A stretch of DNA of 64,000 bases from contig DKTZ01000011.1 in NCBI GenBank assembly GCA_002490425.1, positions 6,517-70,516 on the forward strand, given 5' to 3'. Both the position numbers and the translations under genes were made by a program. This document shows positions 24,220 through 32,000 of this stretch, piece by piece; position 1 is the stretch's first letter, and each line of letters begins with the position of its first letter. The notes below the pieces were generated by a model. The model had not been told where the DNA came from and made no database searches. It worked only from the letters and a program-made list of their open reading frames with translations. Origin of the DNA: Ruminococcaceae bacterium UBA7217 (lineage in GTDB: Bacteria; Bacillota; Clostridia; Oscillospirales; Acutalibacteraceae).

Positions 24220-25128
24220 ATGTATGATATTATCATCATCGGCGGTGGCCCTGCAGGGCTTACCGCCGCTCTGTATGCACGCAGGGCTGACAAAAATGTG
24301 CTTGTAATTGAAAAAGAAACCTTCGGCGGTCAGATAACCTTTTCGCCGAAAGTTGAAAATATCCCCGGATTTTTAGAGCTTTCGGGCAATGAATTTTCCG
24401 AAAAGCTTGTTGAGCAGGTAATAAGTCAGGGTGCTGATTTTGAATCCTGCGAGGTGCTGAAAATCATTGACGGAAACGTGAAAACTGTCGTTACCGATTC
24501 GGGTAATTTTGAGGGCAAAGCCGTAATCATTGCCACGGGCGCAAAGCACAGAACCTTGGGACTTCCGAATGAGGAGGAGCTTATCGGCGAGGGAATTTCA
24601 TTCTGCGCAGTTTGCGACGGCACATTTTACAGAAACAAGACCGTTGCGGTGGTAGGCGGCGGAAATTCCGCTTTGCAGGAGGCAATTTTGCTTTCCGATT
24701 TAGCCAAAAAGGTTTATGTTATTCAAAATCTTGATTTTCTTACGGGTGAGCAAAAGCTACAGGAACAGCTTCGCTCTAAGGAAAATACGGAAATAATATG
24801 CGGTACTGTTTTGTCGAAATATAAATCAAATAACGGCGAAATTACGGGAATTACCGTTAAAAACCAAAATGACGGAACGGAAAGTGAATTAACCGTTGAC
24901 GGCGTTTTCCTTGCGGTAGGTCTTGTTCCGCAGAACGACTGTTTCACAGATGTAATCGAGCTTGACGGTAGAGGCTATGCCGTATCGGACGAAACCTGCA
25001 AAACAAAAGCAAACGGTATTTTCACGGCGGGCGACTGCCGTACAAAGCGTATCCGTCAGGTTGTAACGGCGGCGGCGGACGGCGCAGTAGCGGCTCTTGC
25101 GGCGTGCGATTATATCGATTCTCTTTAA
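24220..25128 (+). CDS. trxB: Thioredoxin reductase-like flavoprotein
   Basis: A 302-residue FAD enzyme. FAD-binding GGGPAGL (about 8-14), redox-active CAVCDG, second dinucleotide motif GGGNSALQEA and the C-terminal FAD motif GIFTAGDCR are all present. Starts 17 bases after the nrdD stop, so it is almost certainly in the same transcript and probably recycles the redoxin domain fused to NrdD. Electron donor (NADPH, or ferredoxin as in some clostridial relatives) cannot be decided by eye. A strong terminator follows. Confidence 0.92.
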   Translation: MYDIIIIGGGPAGLTAALYARRADKNVLVIEKETFGGQITFSPKVENIPGFLELSGNEFSEKLVEQVISQGADFESCEVLKIIDGNVKTVVTDSGNFEGKAVIIATGAKHRTLGLPNEEELIGEGISFCAVCDGTFYRNKTVAVVGGGNSALQEAILLSDLAKKVYVIQNLDFLTGEQKLQEQLRSKENTEIICGTVLSKYKSNNGEITGITVKNQNDGTESELTVDGVFLAVGLVPQNDCFTDVIELDGRGYAVSDETCKTKANGIFTAGDCRTKRIRQVVTAAADGAVAALAACDYIDSL

Positions 25129-25133
25129 CTAAA

Positions 25134-25166
25134 ATAACGGCAAGCTTTTGCCGTTATTTTTTTTTG
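25134..25166 (+). terminator. Terminator of the nrdD-trxB unit
   Basis: ATAACGGCAA pairs with TTGCCGTTAT around a short loop, followed by TTTTTTTTT. Confidence 0.85.
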
Positions 25167-25186
25167 TCATTTTTAACTGTTTGCAG

Positions 25187-25215
25187 TTGAAAAAACATAT
25201 AAACTTTGTTATAAT
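25187..25215 (+). promoter_or_regulatory. Consensus promoter ending in the second copy of the structured repeat
   Basis: TTGAAA (25187-25192), 17 bases, TATAAT (25210-25215); identical hexamers and spacing to 4105-4133. It starts 21 bases after a terminator, so the element begins a new transcript. Confidence 0.65.
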
Positions 25216-25347
25216 AACCTCACGAAATACAATTAAAATCAAAGATTTTGTGTATTTCGGAGAACATTGTTACATCAATTTGGGCTGTCGCCCTTGCGGC
25301 TTCGCCGCTCACTGTGCTTCGCACAGCGAAATTGTGTTATAATAAAT
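25210..25347 (+). repeat. Structured interspersed repeat, copy 2
   Basis: This 138-base copy keeps the layout of 4128-4270. Helices here are CGAAATACA/TGTATTTCG with inner AAAATC/GATTTT, GGGC/GCCC, GCGGC/GCCGC with TTC loop, CTGTGC/GCACAG with TTC loop, and an outer CAATTT/AAATTG. Compared with copy 1 both arms change together in the first, second, fourth and outer helices. It ends TGTTATAATAAAT, an extended -10-like sequence, 148 bases before the hydrolase gene. Bases 25348-25494 hold only a small hairpin (GTTC, GGAA loop, GAAC near 25463) ahead of the ribosome binding site. Confidence 0.7.
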
Positions 25348-25494
25348 AAAATATATATTTTTACCAAAAGATACCTGTAATTTTTGAACAGATTTTGACG
25401 GTACAGCATAATTGGGGCTTAACGCCTGCGATAAATACAAAGGGGCAGAAAAGTAAGAACGCAGTTCGGAAGAACCGTTCTCAGGAGTGATTTT

Positions 25495-26439
25495 TTGGAA
25501 TTTTTAACTAAAGAATATACATTTCCGTCAGCGTCAGGGCTTTGCGATATTTATGCCCAAAGTGCCGCACCGATTGACTACGGCAGTATTCGGGGAGTGG
25601 TTCAGATTTCGCACGGAATGGCTGAATATTCAAACCGTTATGCGCAGTTTGCACTGTCACTTTGCAAAAGCGGTTATGCAGTTTTTGTCAGCGACCATAT
25701 CGGTCACGGTTCGTCGGTTGCGGATAAAAATATGTTAGGCTACTTCGGCGAAAACGGTGAGGAAACCTTTGTCGAGGATATGAAAGCTCTCACGGATATT
25801 ATCAAAAGTGAATATAATGATTTACCGTTATATTTGTTAGGGCACGGAATGGGCTCACTGATTGCACGGAAATATACTGCAAAATACGGTTATTTGCTTG
25901 ACGGCGTAATTTACACGGGCACAAGCGGTGAAAATCCGGCTCTTGGCATCGGAATACAACTTGCGAATACGCTTATTAAGCAGAACGGACCTTATTACCG
26001 TTCTGAACTGCTTGACACGATAGCTTTCGGGACATACAACCGAAAAACAGAAAAAAGAACGGACTGCGATTGGGTATCAAGAGATACAAAAGAGGTTGAT
26101 AAATTTATTGCCGATGAGCTTTGCGGCTACAAATACACCGTAAGCGGAATGAAAGCGCTTTTCTTAACGCTTAAGGCAGTTTCCACAAGGCGCTGGTACA
26201 ATTCCGTTCCCTTAAGTATGCCGATTTTGCTTTTGTCAGGCTCAATGGACCCAATAGGTGATTATTCCAAGGGTGTTACCGAGGTTTATAAAAATCTCAA
26301 GAAAACAGGGCATAAATATGTAACAATGAAGCTTTATGACGGAGCCAGACACGAAATTCTCAATGAAATCAACCGTAAAGAAGTTTTTGCGGATATAATC
26401 GAATGGCTTAACGGATTAAATGAAAAAGTGGCTGAATAG
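25495..26439 (+). CDS. Monoglyceride lipase-like alpha/beta hydrolase lacking the nucleophile serine
   Basis: A 314-residue protein resembling monoacylglycerol lipases/lysophospholipases: QISHGMAEYSNRY (38-50, oxyanion HG), SDHIGHGSS, Asp252 in SGSMDP and His286 in GARHEIL. The nucleophile elbow that should read GHSMG is GHGMG (116-120), with Gly118 encoded by GGA in place of serine. Acid and base residues remain, so loss of hydrolysis may be specific, or another residue such as Ser121 may be used. The start is TTG 25495 after CAGGAGTGA. The following gene is also an alpha/beta-hydrolase type. Confidence 0.85.
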   Translation: MEFLTKEYTFPSASGLCDIYAQSAAPIDYGSIRGVVQISHGMAEYSNRYAQFALSLCKSGYAVFVSDHIGHGSSVADKNMLGYFGENGEETFVEDMKALTDIIKSEYNDLPLYLLGHGMGSLIARKYTAKYGYLLDGVIYTGTSGENPALGIGIQLANTLIKQNGPYYRSELLDTIAFGTYNRKTEKRTDCDWVSRDTKEVDKFIADELCGYKYTVSGMKALFLTLKAVSTRRWYNSVPLSMPILLLSGSMDPIGDYSKGVTEVYKNLKKTGHKYVTMKLYDGARHEILNEINRKEVFADIIEWLNGLNEKVAE

Positions 26440-26503
26440 TGCGGATTTTCTTTGAATTTTCGCCTAAATCAATATAAAATATTTTATATAGGGGAGTGTT
26501 TTT

Positions 26504-27670
26504 GTGGCAACATCAATCAATTATATTAAAAAATACGGCGACCGTGATTTTGCGGAAATGCCTTTTAACGACGTAGATAATATTGCGCTTTGCGAAATTC
26601 TCTATATGCCGTTTGAACATGTCGTGTCCGATAGCTTTAATGATGAGCCTGTTTCGTTTGAAGAGGCCTGCCAGAAGTTATTTGCATATAACGGCAACCG
26701 CCATGTAGCTCCCGGACTTATGCTGATGAAAAAAATCAGCGTTAAAATGATGGCAATGGCTAAAACAAAGCGATTTGGCTCAATGAAGGTTGTGGGCTGT
26801 AAATGTGCCTTTGACGTTGAGCCCCCGCTTCAGTTCGGTGCAATGACATTTTTACTTCCTGACGGAACTTGTGTTGTTGTATTCAGAGGCACAGACGACT
26901 CACTTATCGGCTGGCAGGAGGATTTGAATCTTTATACAAGAAAAGGAATACCGTCACACGCTTTGGCGGTGGAATATCTTGAAAATGTTGCAAAACATTA
27001 TGACGGAGATATAATTATATGCGGTCATTCAAAGGGCGGGAATGTTGCTCTTTACAGTGCTGTTAAATGCTCTGAAAACACAAGACAGAGAATAGTACGG
27101 CTGTATAATAATGACGGTCCCGGCTTTGTAATCGACGATTTAACGACCTGCTCGGAATACAGGGAAATTCTTCCCAATTACCGTCATTTTGTTCCTTCAA
27201 ATTCGTTTGTCGGAATGCTTTTGGTACACGATAACGACTTCAAGGCGGTTAGGTGCAAGCATTTTCTCGGCTTTATTCAACATGACCTTTCTGCTTGGAA
27301 AACAAAGGGAACGGAAATTTATTTCAGAGATGATATTTCAAGATTCGCAAAACTGACTGACGAGTTTTTAAAAGAAGTGATTTACCGTGTTACGGACGAT
27401 GAAGGAAGGCTTATTGACAAATGGTTCACTGAGCTGATAAAAGGCATAGGTCAGGACGGACTTATGAGCATTTCACGTAATTTGGTTAGCTCAGTCAAGG
27501 GCGCTGTTAAGGTGTATAAGGACACGGACAGCGAAACAAAAGCGGCCTTTGACAACTTCCTCGGCGGGCTCGGCAAGGTAGCGGTTAATTCGGTGAAATT
27601 TGTGGTAAGAAATGCAGAAAATGCCGCAGAAAACGGTCTTGAAAAAATAGCTGAATCCGTTTTGGCATAG
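26504..27670 (+). CDS. DUF2974-family lipase-like protein
   Basis: A 388-residue protein with a class 3 lipase-like core: VVFRGTDDSLIGWQEDL, then nucleophile elbow CGHSKGGN with an intact serine, and NDGPGF after it. These are hallmarks of DUF2974 (Mbeg1-like) proteins, common in gut Firmicutes, of undetermined substrate. No signal peptide, so it appears cytosolic. The C-terminal third (after about 280) is helical and charged. GTG 26504 follows TAGGGGAGTG. It lies 64 bases after the hydrolase lacking its serine and may be co-transcribed. Confidence 0.78.
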   Translation: MATSINYIKKYGDRDFAEMPFNDVDNIALCEILYMPFEHVVSDSFNDEPVSFEEACQKLFAYNGNRHVAPGLMLMKKISVKMMAMAKTKRFGSMKVVGCKCAFDVEPPLQFGAMTFLLPDGTCVVVFRGTDDSLIGWQEDLNLYTRKGIPSHALAVEYLENVAKHYDGDIIICGHSKGGNVALYSAVKCSENTRQRIVRLYNNDGPGFVIDDLTTCSEYREILPNYRHFVPSNSFVGMLLVHDNDFKAVRCKHFLGFIQHDLSAWKTKGTEIYFRDDISRFAKLTDEFLKEVIYRVTDDEGRLIDKWFTELIKGIGQDGLMSISRNLVSSVKGAVKVYKDTDSETKAAFDNFLGGLGKVAVNSVKFVVRNAENAAENGLEKIAESVLA

Positions 27671-27698
27671 CTTTTTGTATAAAAAATAAAATACTAAT

Positions 27699-27735
27699 AA
27701 AAAGTGGTGGCGCAATTTTGCGTCACCACTTTTTA
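27699..27735. terminator. Bidirectional terminator
   Basis: AAAAAGTGGTGGCGCAA and TTGCGTCACCACTTTTT form a long stem between the convergent DUF2974 and symporter genes. Confidence 0.85.
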
Positions 27736-27750
27736 TGTTTTTAATGTGAT

Positions 27751-29298
27751 TTATTCCTTTATTTCAGCTTTAACAGCGTTAAAGGTTTCTTCAATATCCT
27801 TTTCGGGAGCTTTTGTAAGAAGGCTGACAACTACAATCGCAATAATACCTACAATGAATGCGGGAAGAAGCTCGTAGATGTTAAGAATTGTATCGGCAAA
27901 CTGAACACGTACAACGAATTTCCAAATGAATACGGTGGCGCCGCCGGCAATCATACCTGCAATTGCGCCCCATTTGTTTGCACGTTTCCAGAAAAGCGCA
28001 GAAAGAACAACGGGACCGAACACAGCGCCGAAGCCTGCCCAGGCAAATGAAACAATGCGGAACACTGAGCTGTCGGGGTTACGTGCAAGGAACACTGCGA
28101 TAATTGAAATAACAATAACCGAAACTCTTGCAAGAATCATAGATTTTTTCTGTGAAAGCTTGATTTTAAAGGTTTCCTGAACTAAATTCTGTGAAACGGC
28201 AGATGCGGCGGCGAGAAGCTGTGAATCGGCAGTTGACATTGTAGAGGCAAGAATACCTGCAAGGATAACACCGCCTACAAATGCAGGAACATAACCGTAG
28301 TTTGAAATAACCTTTGCAATATCAACAATAATCGTTTCAGCGGCTGAGCTGCTCTCGTAAGTCGGGATAATGCCCGATTTCATAAGAGAATAGCCGATTA
28401 CGCCGATAAGCACTGCAACGCCCATTGAGATTGTAACCCAAATTGACGCGACACGGCGTGAAGTTTTAAGCTTGTTTTTGTCTTCAATCGCCATAAATCT
28501 GAGAAGAACATGGGGCATACCGAAATAGCCAAGACCCCATGCCAGTGTTGATGCAACAGGAAGTGCGCCGTAGCTGCCCGTAGTGCTGGATGCAACGTCA
28601 AAGCCCTTGAACATATCAAGGTAGCCTGGAAGCGACTGAACATTTGCAAATACATTGCCGAAGCCTCTTACTGCGCCCTCGCCGAAGCCGATAACAACGA
28701 AAAGAGCAATCGTCATAATAATACTTTGAATAAAGTCGGTCGTTGATGCCGCAAGGAAACCGCCAAAGGTGCAGTAAACAATAATAACAACTGCACTGAT
28801 AATCATTGCGGTTACATAATCCATTCCGAAAAGTGCAGAGAAAAGCTTTCCGCAGGCGGAAAATCCCGACGCAGTGTAGGGAATAAAGAATATAATAATG
28901 AAAATCGCCGCAATGCATGTAAGCATTTTGGATTTGTCACCGAAACGCTTAGAGAAGAAATCGGGAATTGTGAATGCGTCAATTTTCTGGCTGTAAACAC
29001 GAAGACGTTTTGCAACAATAAGCCAGTTAACGTATGTACCTATTGCAAGACCTATGGCAGTCCAGGATGCCTCTGCAAGTCCGCCCATTAAAGCGACGGC
29101 AGGCAGTCCCATTAAAAGCCAACCGCTCATATCGGAAGCCTCTGCGCTCATGGCCGTTACAAAAGGACCGAGTTTTCTTCCGCCGAGGAAAAAGTCACCC
29201 GACGTTTTGTTTTTGCCCGCAACGGCAAAGCCGATGCTAACCATCATTACCATATAAAGCACAATGGCAACGAGGATTACAATACTTGATGTACTCAT
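27751..29298 (-). CDS. putP: Sodium:proline-type symporter (SSS family)
   Basis: A 515-residue protein with about thirteen membrane helices. The block FFLGGRKLGPFVTAMSAEASDMSGWLLMG is the signature of the sodium:solute symporter family, PutP branch, which imports L-proline with Na+. The start is ATG 29298, because AAGGAGA is placed seven bases before it and only one base before the alternative ATG at 29304. A pair of 16-base direct repeats lies upstream. Substrate by similarity only; a related carboxylate or osmolyte remains possible. Confidence 0.85.
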   Translation of the reverse strand: MSTSSIVILVAIVLYMVMMVSIGFAVAGKNKTSGDFFLGGRKLGPFVTAMSAEASDMSGWLLMGLPAVALMGGLAEASWTAIGLAIGTYVNWLIVAKRLRVYSQKIDAFTIPDFFSKRFGDKSKMLTCIAAIFIIIFFIPYTASGFSACGKLFSALFGMDYVTAMIISAVVIIVYCTFGGFLAASTTDFIQSIIMTIALFVVIGFGEGAVRGFGNVFANVQSLPGYLDMFKGFDVASSTTGSYGALPVASTLAWGLGYFGMPHVLLRFMAIEDKNKLKTSRRVASIWVTISMGVAVLIGVIGYSLMKSGIIPTYESSSAAETIIVDIAKVISNYGYVPAFVGGVILAGILASTMSTADSQLLAAASAVSQNLVQETFKIKLSQKKSMILARVSVIVISIIAVFLARNPDSSVFRIVSFAWAGFGAVFGPVVLSALFWKRANKWGAIAGMIAGGATVFIWKFVVRVQFADTILNIYELLPAFIVGIIAIVVVSLLTKAPEKDIEETFNAVKAEIKE

Positions 29299-29360
29299 AT
29301 TCATTCTCCTTAAAAATAATTACAGAATATAATAACACATTTTCAGGAAGAATGGAATAG

Positions 29361-29454
29361 AGAATAAAGTATAGACTAAACTCGATAAAAAATAAGCATT
29401 AATTCCAAAATTATATTGAAAACTAAGACTTATTTAGAAGAATAAAGTATAGAC
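29361..29454. repeat. Two 16-base direct repeats upstream of putP
   Basis: AGAATAAAGTATAGAC occurs at 29361-29376 and again at 29439-29454, 78 bases apart, in the AT-rich 198-base gap between the AlkD-like gene and putP. Their position suggests binding sites for a regulator of the symporter, though no regulator gene is adjacent. Confidence 0.5.
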
Positions 29455-29496
29455 CGAAAATCAGTATAAAAATAAATTTCATTTAACAGTAATAAA

Positions 29497-30177
29497 TTAT
29501 TTGAATTTTCGCAAATATTCCTTTTGCTCTTTGTTTATTCTGAAGCTTTCGCACGCCTTTTGAATTGCTTTTCGGTGAGTCCAATCGTCAAGACTGCGGT
29601 TTTCGATAATCTTCACAGCCTCGTCCCACTGTTTTGCAAGAGCGGTGGCAAAAAACCACGCCTGCATCATTTTTATGTAGTATTCGTCACTGCGTATTTC
29701 CGCAATTCTTGAAAAATAGGACTTGTCAAAATCGCTGTCGAGAAAATGGCACATAATCATTCCTATGGCGAAACGCTTTGTGTAAACCTCATCGGAGCTC
29801 AGCCAAATGTCAATATCCTTTTTTAACTTATCACGGTTTTTCTCAAAGGCTTTAGGCTTTAAAAGGTCGCAGGTCGCCCAGTTGTCAACATAGGGCAAAA
29901 AAGCGTTTAAATAATTTACCGTCCGGTCATAATCTTTGCAGTCTGCAATAATAAACCCGTGAAGATTATTTTCGTCATAATATTTATGAGGCAAATCGGA
30001 TAAAAATGTATCAATTTCAGGGTGATTACGGTATTCCTTTGCAAGCTTTTTGACGGTCGGCGTACGCACACCGATTATTCTTTCGGGCGGGATATTCGGA
30101 ATAAGCCTTGCGTGGAACTGCTTGTAACTCTCGTCTGCATTTTCAAAAAGCGTTTTTCTGATTTCGTCTGTTATCAT
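29497..30177 (-). CDS. DNA alkylation repair protein (AlkD-like HEAT-repeat family)
   Basis: A 226-residue all-helical protein. IIGVRTPTVKKLAKEY, DNWATCDLLKPKAF and VYTKRFAIGMIM are typical of the AlkD/AlkC-like DNA alkylation repair family, HEAT-repeat glycosylases that remove positively charged alkylated bases. The WATCD block contains the catalytic-type aspartate. The start is ATG 30177, preceded by AGGAG at a proper distance; the longer in-frame extension upstream runs through a palindromic repeat and is not coding. The gene is close to, but separate from, the radical SAM gene upstream of it. Confidence 0.85.
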   Translation of the reverse strand: MITDEIRKTLFENADESYKQFHARLIPNIPPERIIGVRTPTVKKLAKEYRNHPEIDTFLSDLPHKYYDENNLHGFIIADCKDYDRTVNYLNAFLPYVDNWATCDLLKPKAFEKNRDKLKKDIDIWLSSDEVYTKRFAIGMIMCHFLDSDFDKSYFSRIAEIRSDEYYIKMMQAWFFATALAKQWDEAVKIIENRSLDDWTHRKAIQKACESFRINKEQKEYLRKFK

Positions 30178-30202
30178 ATTTTTCTCCTGATAAAAATGTA
30201 AT

Positions 30203-30293
30203 GGCGGGAGCAAATTCTCCGCTCCCGCCTCGGTCATTGCTTTTAAATCTTCGATTTAAAGATGTCCACCGGACACCCGCAACCCCGCCCTAC
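30203..30293. repeat. Palindromes between radical SAM and repair genes
   Basis: GGCGGGAGC/GCTCCCGCC (30203-30211, 30221-30229), TTTAAATC/GATTTAAA with a TTC loop (30242-30260) and a partial inverted family C segment (30262-30293). They could terminate the radical SAM transcript. Confidence 0.5.
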
Positions 30294-30310
30294 TTTTACT
30301 GCTTACAATT

Positions 30311-31768
30311 TTATTCGTGTTTGCTTGCACATTCCGCACAGTTCCCGTTACAGCCAAATTCTTTTTTGCCTTCTTCGGTGTCACGGTAATACTGGGTGTG
30401 CGTGTCCTTGTGCTTCGTTGAGTTCCAGATTTCCTCTGCCTTGGGCGCCCAAGCAGCGGCATAGCAGTCGCATTTTGAGCAAAGCTCGTCAGCGGATTCA
30501 GCCACAATTAAATCTGTGGATTTTGCCCCTGACTGTGACACTATCTTACGCAGTATATCAGGATTTTCAAGCATTGGGCAGGGGCGCAGGTGATTGTCGT
30601 TAAACGGCTGATTTTTATAATACGCCGTGAACAGCGGAGAGCGCAGAGCCTCTAAAAGTGTGTGTGTGCGGATGTTAGCGTCCGAATAGTGAATGAAAAC
30701 ACACGGCTCAATATCGCCTGCGGAGTTAATATGGAAATAGTTTCTGCCGCCTGCAATACAGCCGCCAACATACTCAGCGTCGTTTTGGAAATCCATAACA
30801 AAAATCGGATTGCCCGTTTTGCTGTTCCTTGTTTCTCTGAGCCATTTATACATTCTTTCACGCTGTGCGGGAGTTGGAATAAGCTCAGCGTCAGCGTCGT
30901 GACCTACGGGCATATAGTTGAAATAAAGAGCGTATTTTGCCCCTTCATCTATAAGCATTTTCATAAAGGCAGTGTCTGTAACAGCCTCAATATTTTTGCT
31001 TGTATAACAGATTGAAACACCGAAAAGACACTTGTTTTCTTTAAGGAGCTTCATAGCGTCCATTGTAGTTTTGTAAGCGCCCTCGCCCCTGCGCCAGTCG
31101 TTGGTTTCTTCACTGCCCTCAATGCTGAGCGCCAAAGAAATGTTGCCCGCCTCTTTCATATCATCGCAGAATTTCTGGTCAACAAGAGTTGCGTTTGTGT
31201 AAATGACAAATACACAGTCTTTGTTATTCTTTGCAAGCTCAACAACATCTTTTTTGCGCACAAGCGGCTCACCGCCCGTAAGCATATAAAAATGCGTTCC
31301 GAGCTCCTTGCCCTGTGAAACGATTGACTGCATTTCTTCATTTGAAAGGTTGTGCTTGTGACCGTATTCCGCCGCCCAACAGCCCTTGCATTTAAGGTTG
31401 CAGGCACTTGTCGGGTCAAAAAGTATAATAAATGGGATATTGCACTTGTATTTTTCACGGTTTTCACGCACAGCCTTTGTGCCGTAAAGACCTGCGTCCA
31501 CACCGAAGGATACAAGCATCTGCTTGAAAACTCCACGGTCAATATCACGGATGAGGCTCAATGCGTACTGAGTCCAGATATTATCAGGGTCTTTGGCGGC
31601 ATCCTGAAACTTTTTAAAGTTTTCAGGCGGAAAAACCTTATTGAAAATAGGCTCAATTTTGTATGACATCTTAACAAGGTTGCCCTGCGGGTCCTTGTCA
31701 ATGTATTTGAGCATTTTGTCAAGCAAAAGCTCTATACCCTTTTTCTGCATATTGTAAGTAAAATTCAT
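30311..31768 (-). CDS. Radical SAM protein with cysteine-rich SPASM-like C-terminus, function unknown
   Basis: A 485-residue protein. Residues 1-110 are a family-specific N-terminal extension; the radical SAM cluster is CxxxCxxC at Cys123, Cys127 and Cys130, followed by MLTGGEPL. The C-terminal part has GGCIAGGRNYFHINSAGDIEPC, then RPCPML, CSKCDC and a terminal CNGNCAEC, suggesting auxiliary iron-sulfur clusters as in SPASM enzymes that modify peptides or proteins. No short precursor peptide is evident beside it. Longer than known anaerobic sulfatase maturases, so I do not assign that role. AGGTGAAGAT precedes ATG 31768. Confidence 0.75.
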   Translation of the reverse strand: MNFTYNMQKKGIELLLDKMLKYIDKDPQGNLVKMSYKIEPIFNKVFPPENFKKFQDAAKDPDNIWTQYALSLIRDIDRGVFKQMLVSFGVDAGLYGTKAVRENREKYKCNIPFIILFDPTSACNLKCKGCWAAEYGHKHNLSNEEMQSIVSQGKELGTHFYMLTGGEPLVRKKDVVELAKNNKDCVFVIYTNATLVDQKFCDDMKEAGNISLALSIEGSEETNDWRRGEGAYKTTMDAMKLLKENKCLFGVSICYTSKNIEAVTDTAFMKMLIDEGAKYALYFNYMPVGHDADAELIPTPAQRERMYKWLRETRNSKTGNPIFVMDFQNDAEYVGGCIAGGRNYFHINSAGDIEPCVFIHYSDANIRTHTLLEALRSPLFTAYYKNQPFNDNHLRPCPMLENPDILRKIVSQSGAKSTDLIVAESADELCSKCDCYAAAWAPKAEEIWNSTKHKDTHTQYYRDTEEGKKEFGCNGNCAECASKHE

Positions 31769-32000
31769 ATCTTCACCTAATAAAAACGCTATTTAATCTA
31801 TTTTAGAGGAAAAAAAGATTAAAGTCAACAATATTTTGTGTCTTTTAATTGTTTTTCATACATATTTCGGTTATTTATGTAAATACCGGCAAAAATAATA
31901 TTGAAAAATCAAAAATACAGTGGAAAAATATGTAAGCGTATGGTAAAATAATCAATAATACTATTTTAATTATATTCTGTGTTATATTAAGGTGAAAAGG

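Noticed and set aside
29361..29454. CRISPR-like array
   Set aside because: Only two 16-base repeats, too short and with no cas genes.
30311..31768. Radical SAM protein as the anaerobic sulfatase maturase
   Set aside because: It is longer, has a family-specific N-terminal extension and a different C-terminal cysteine layout, and lies 22 kb from the sulfatase.
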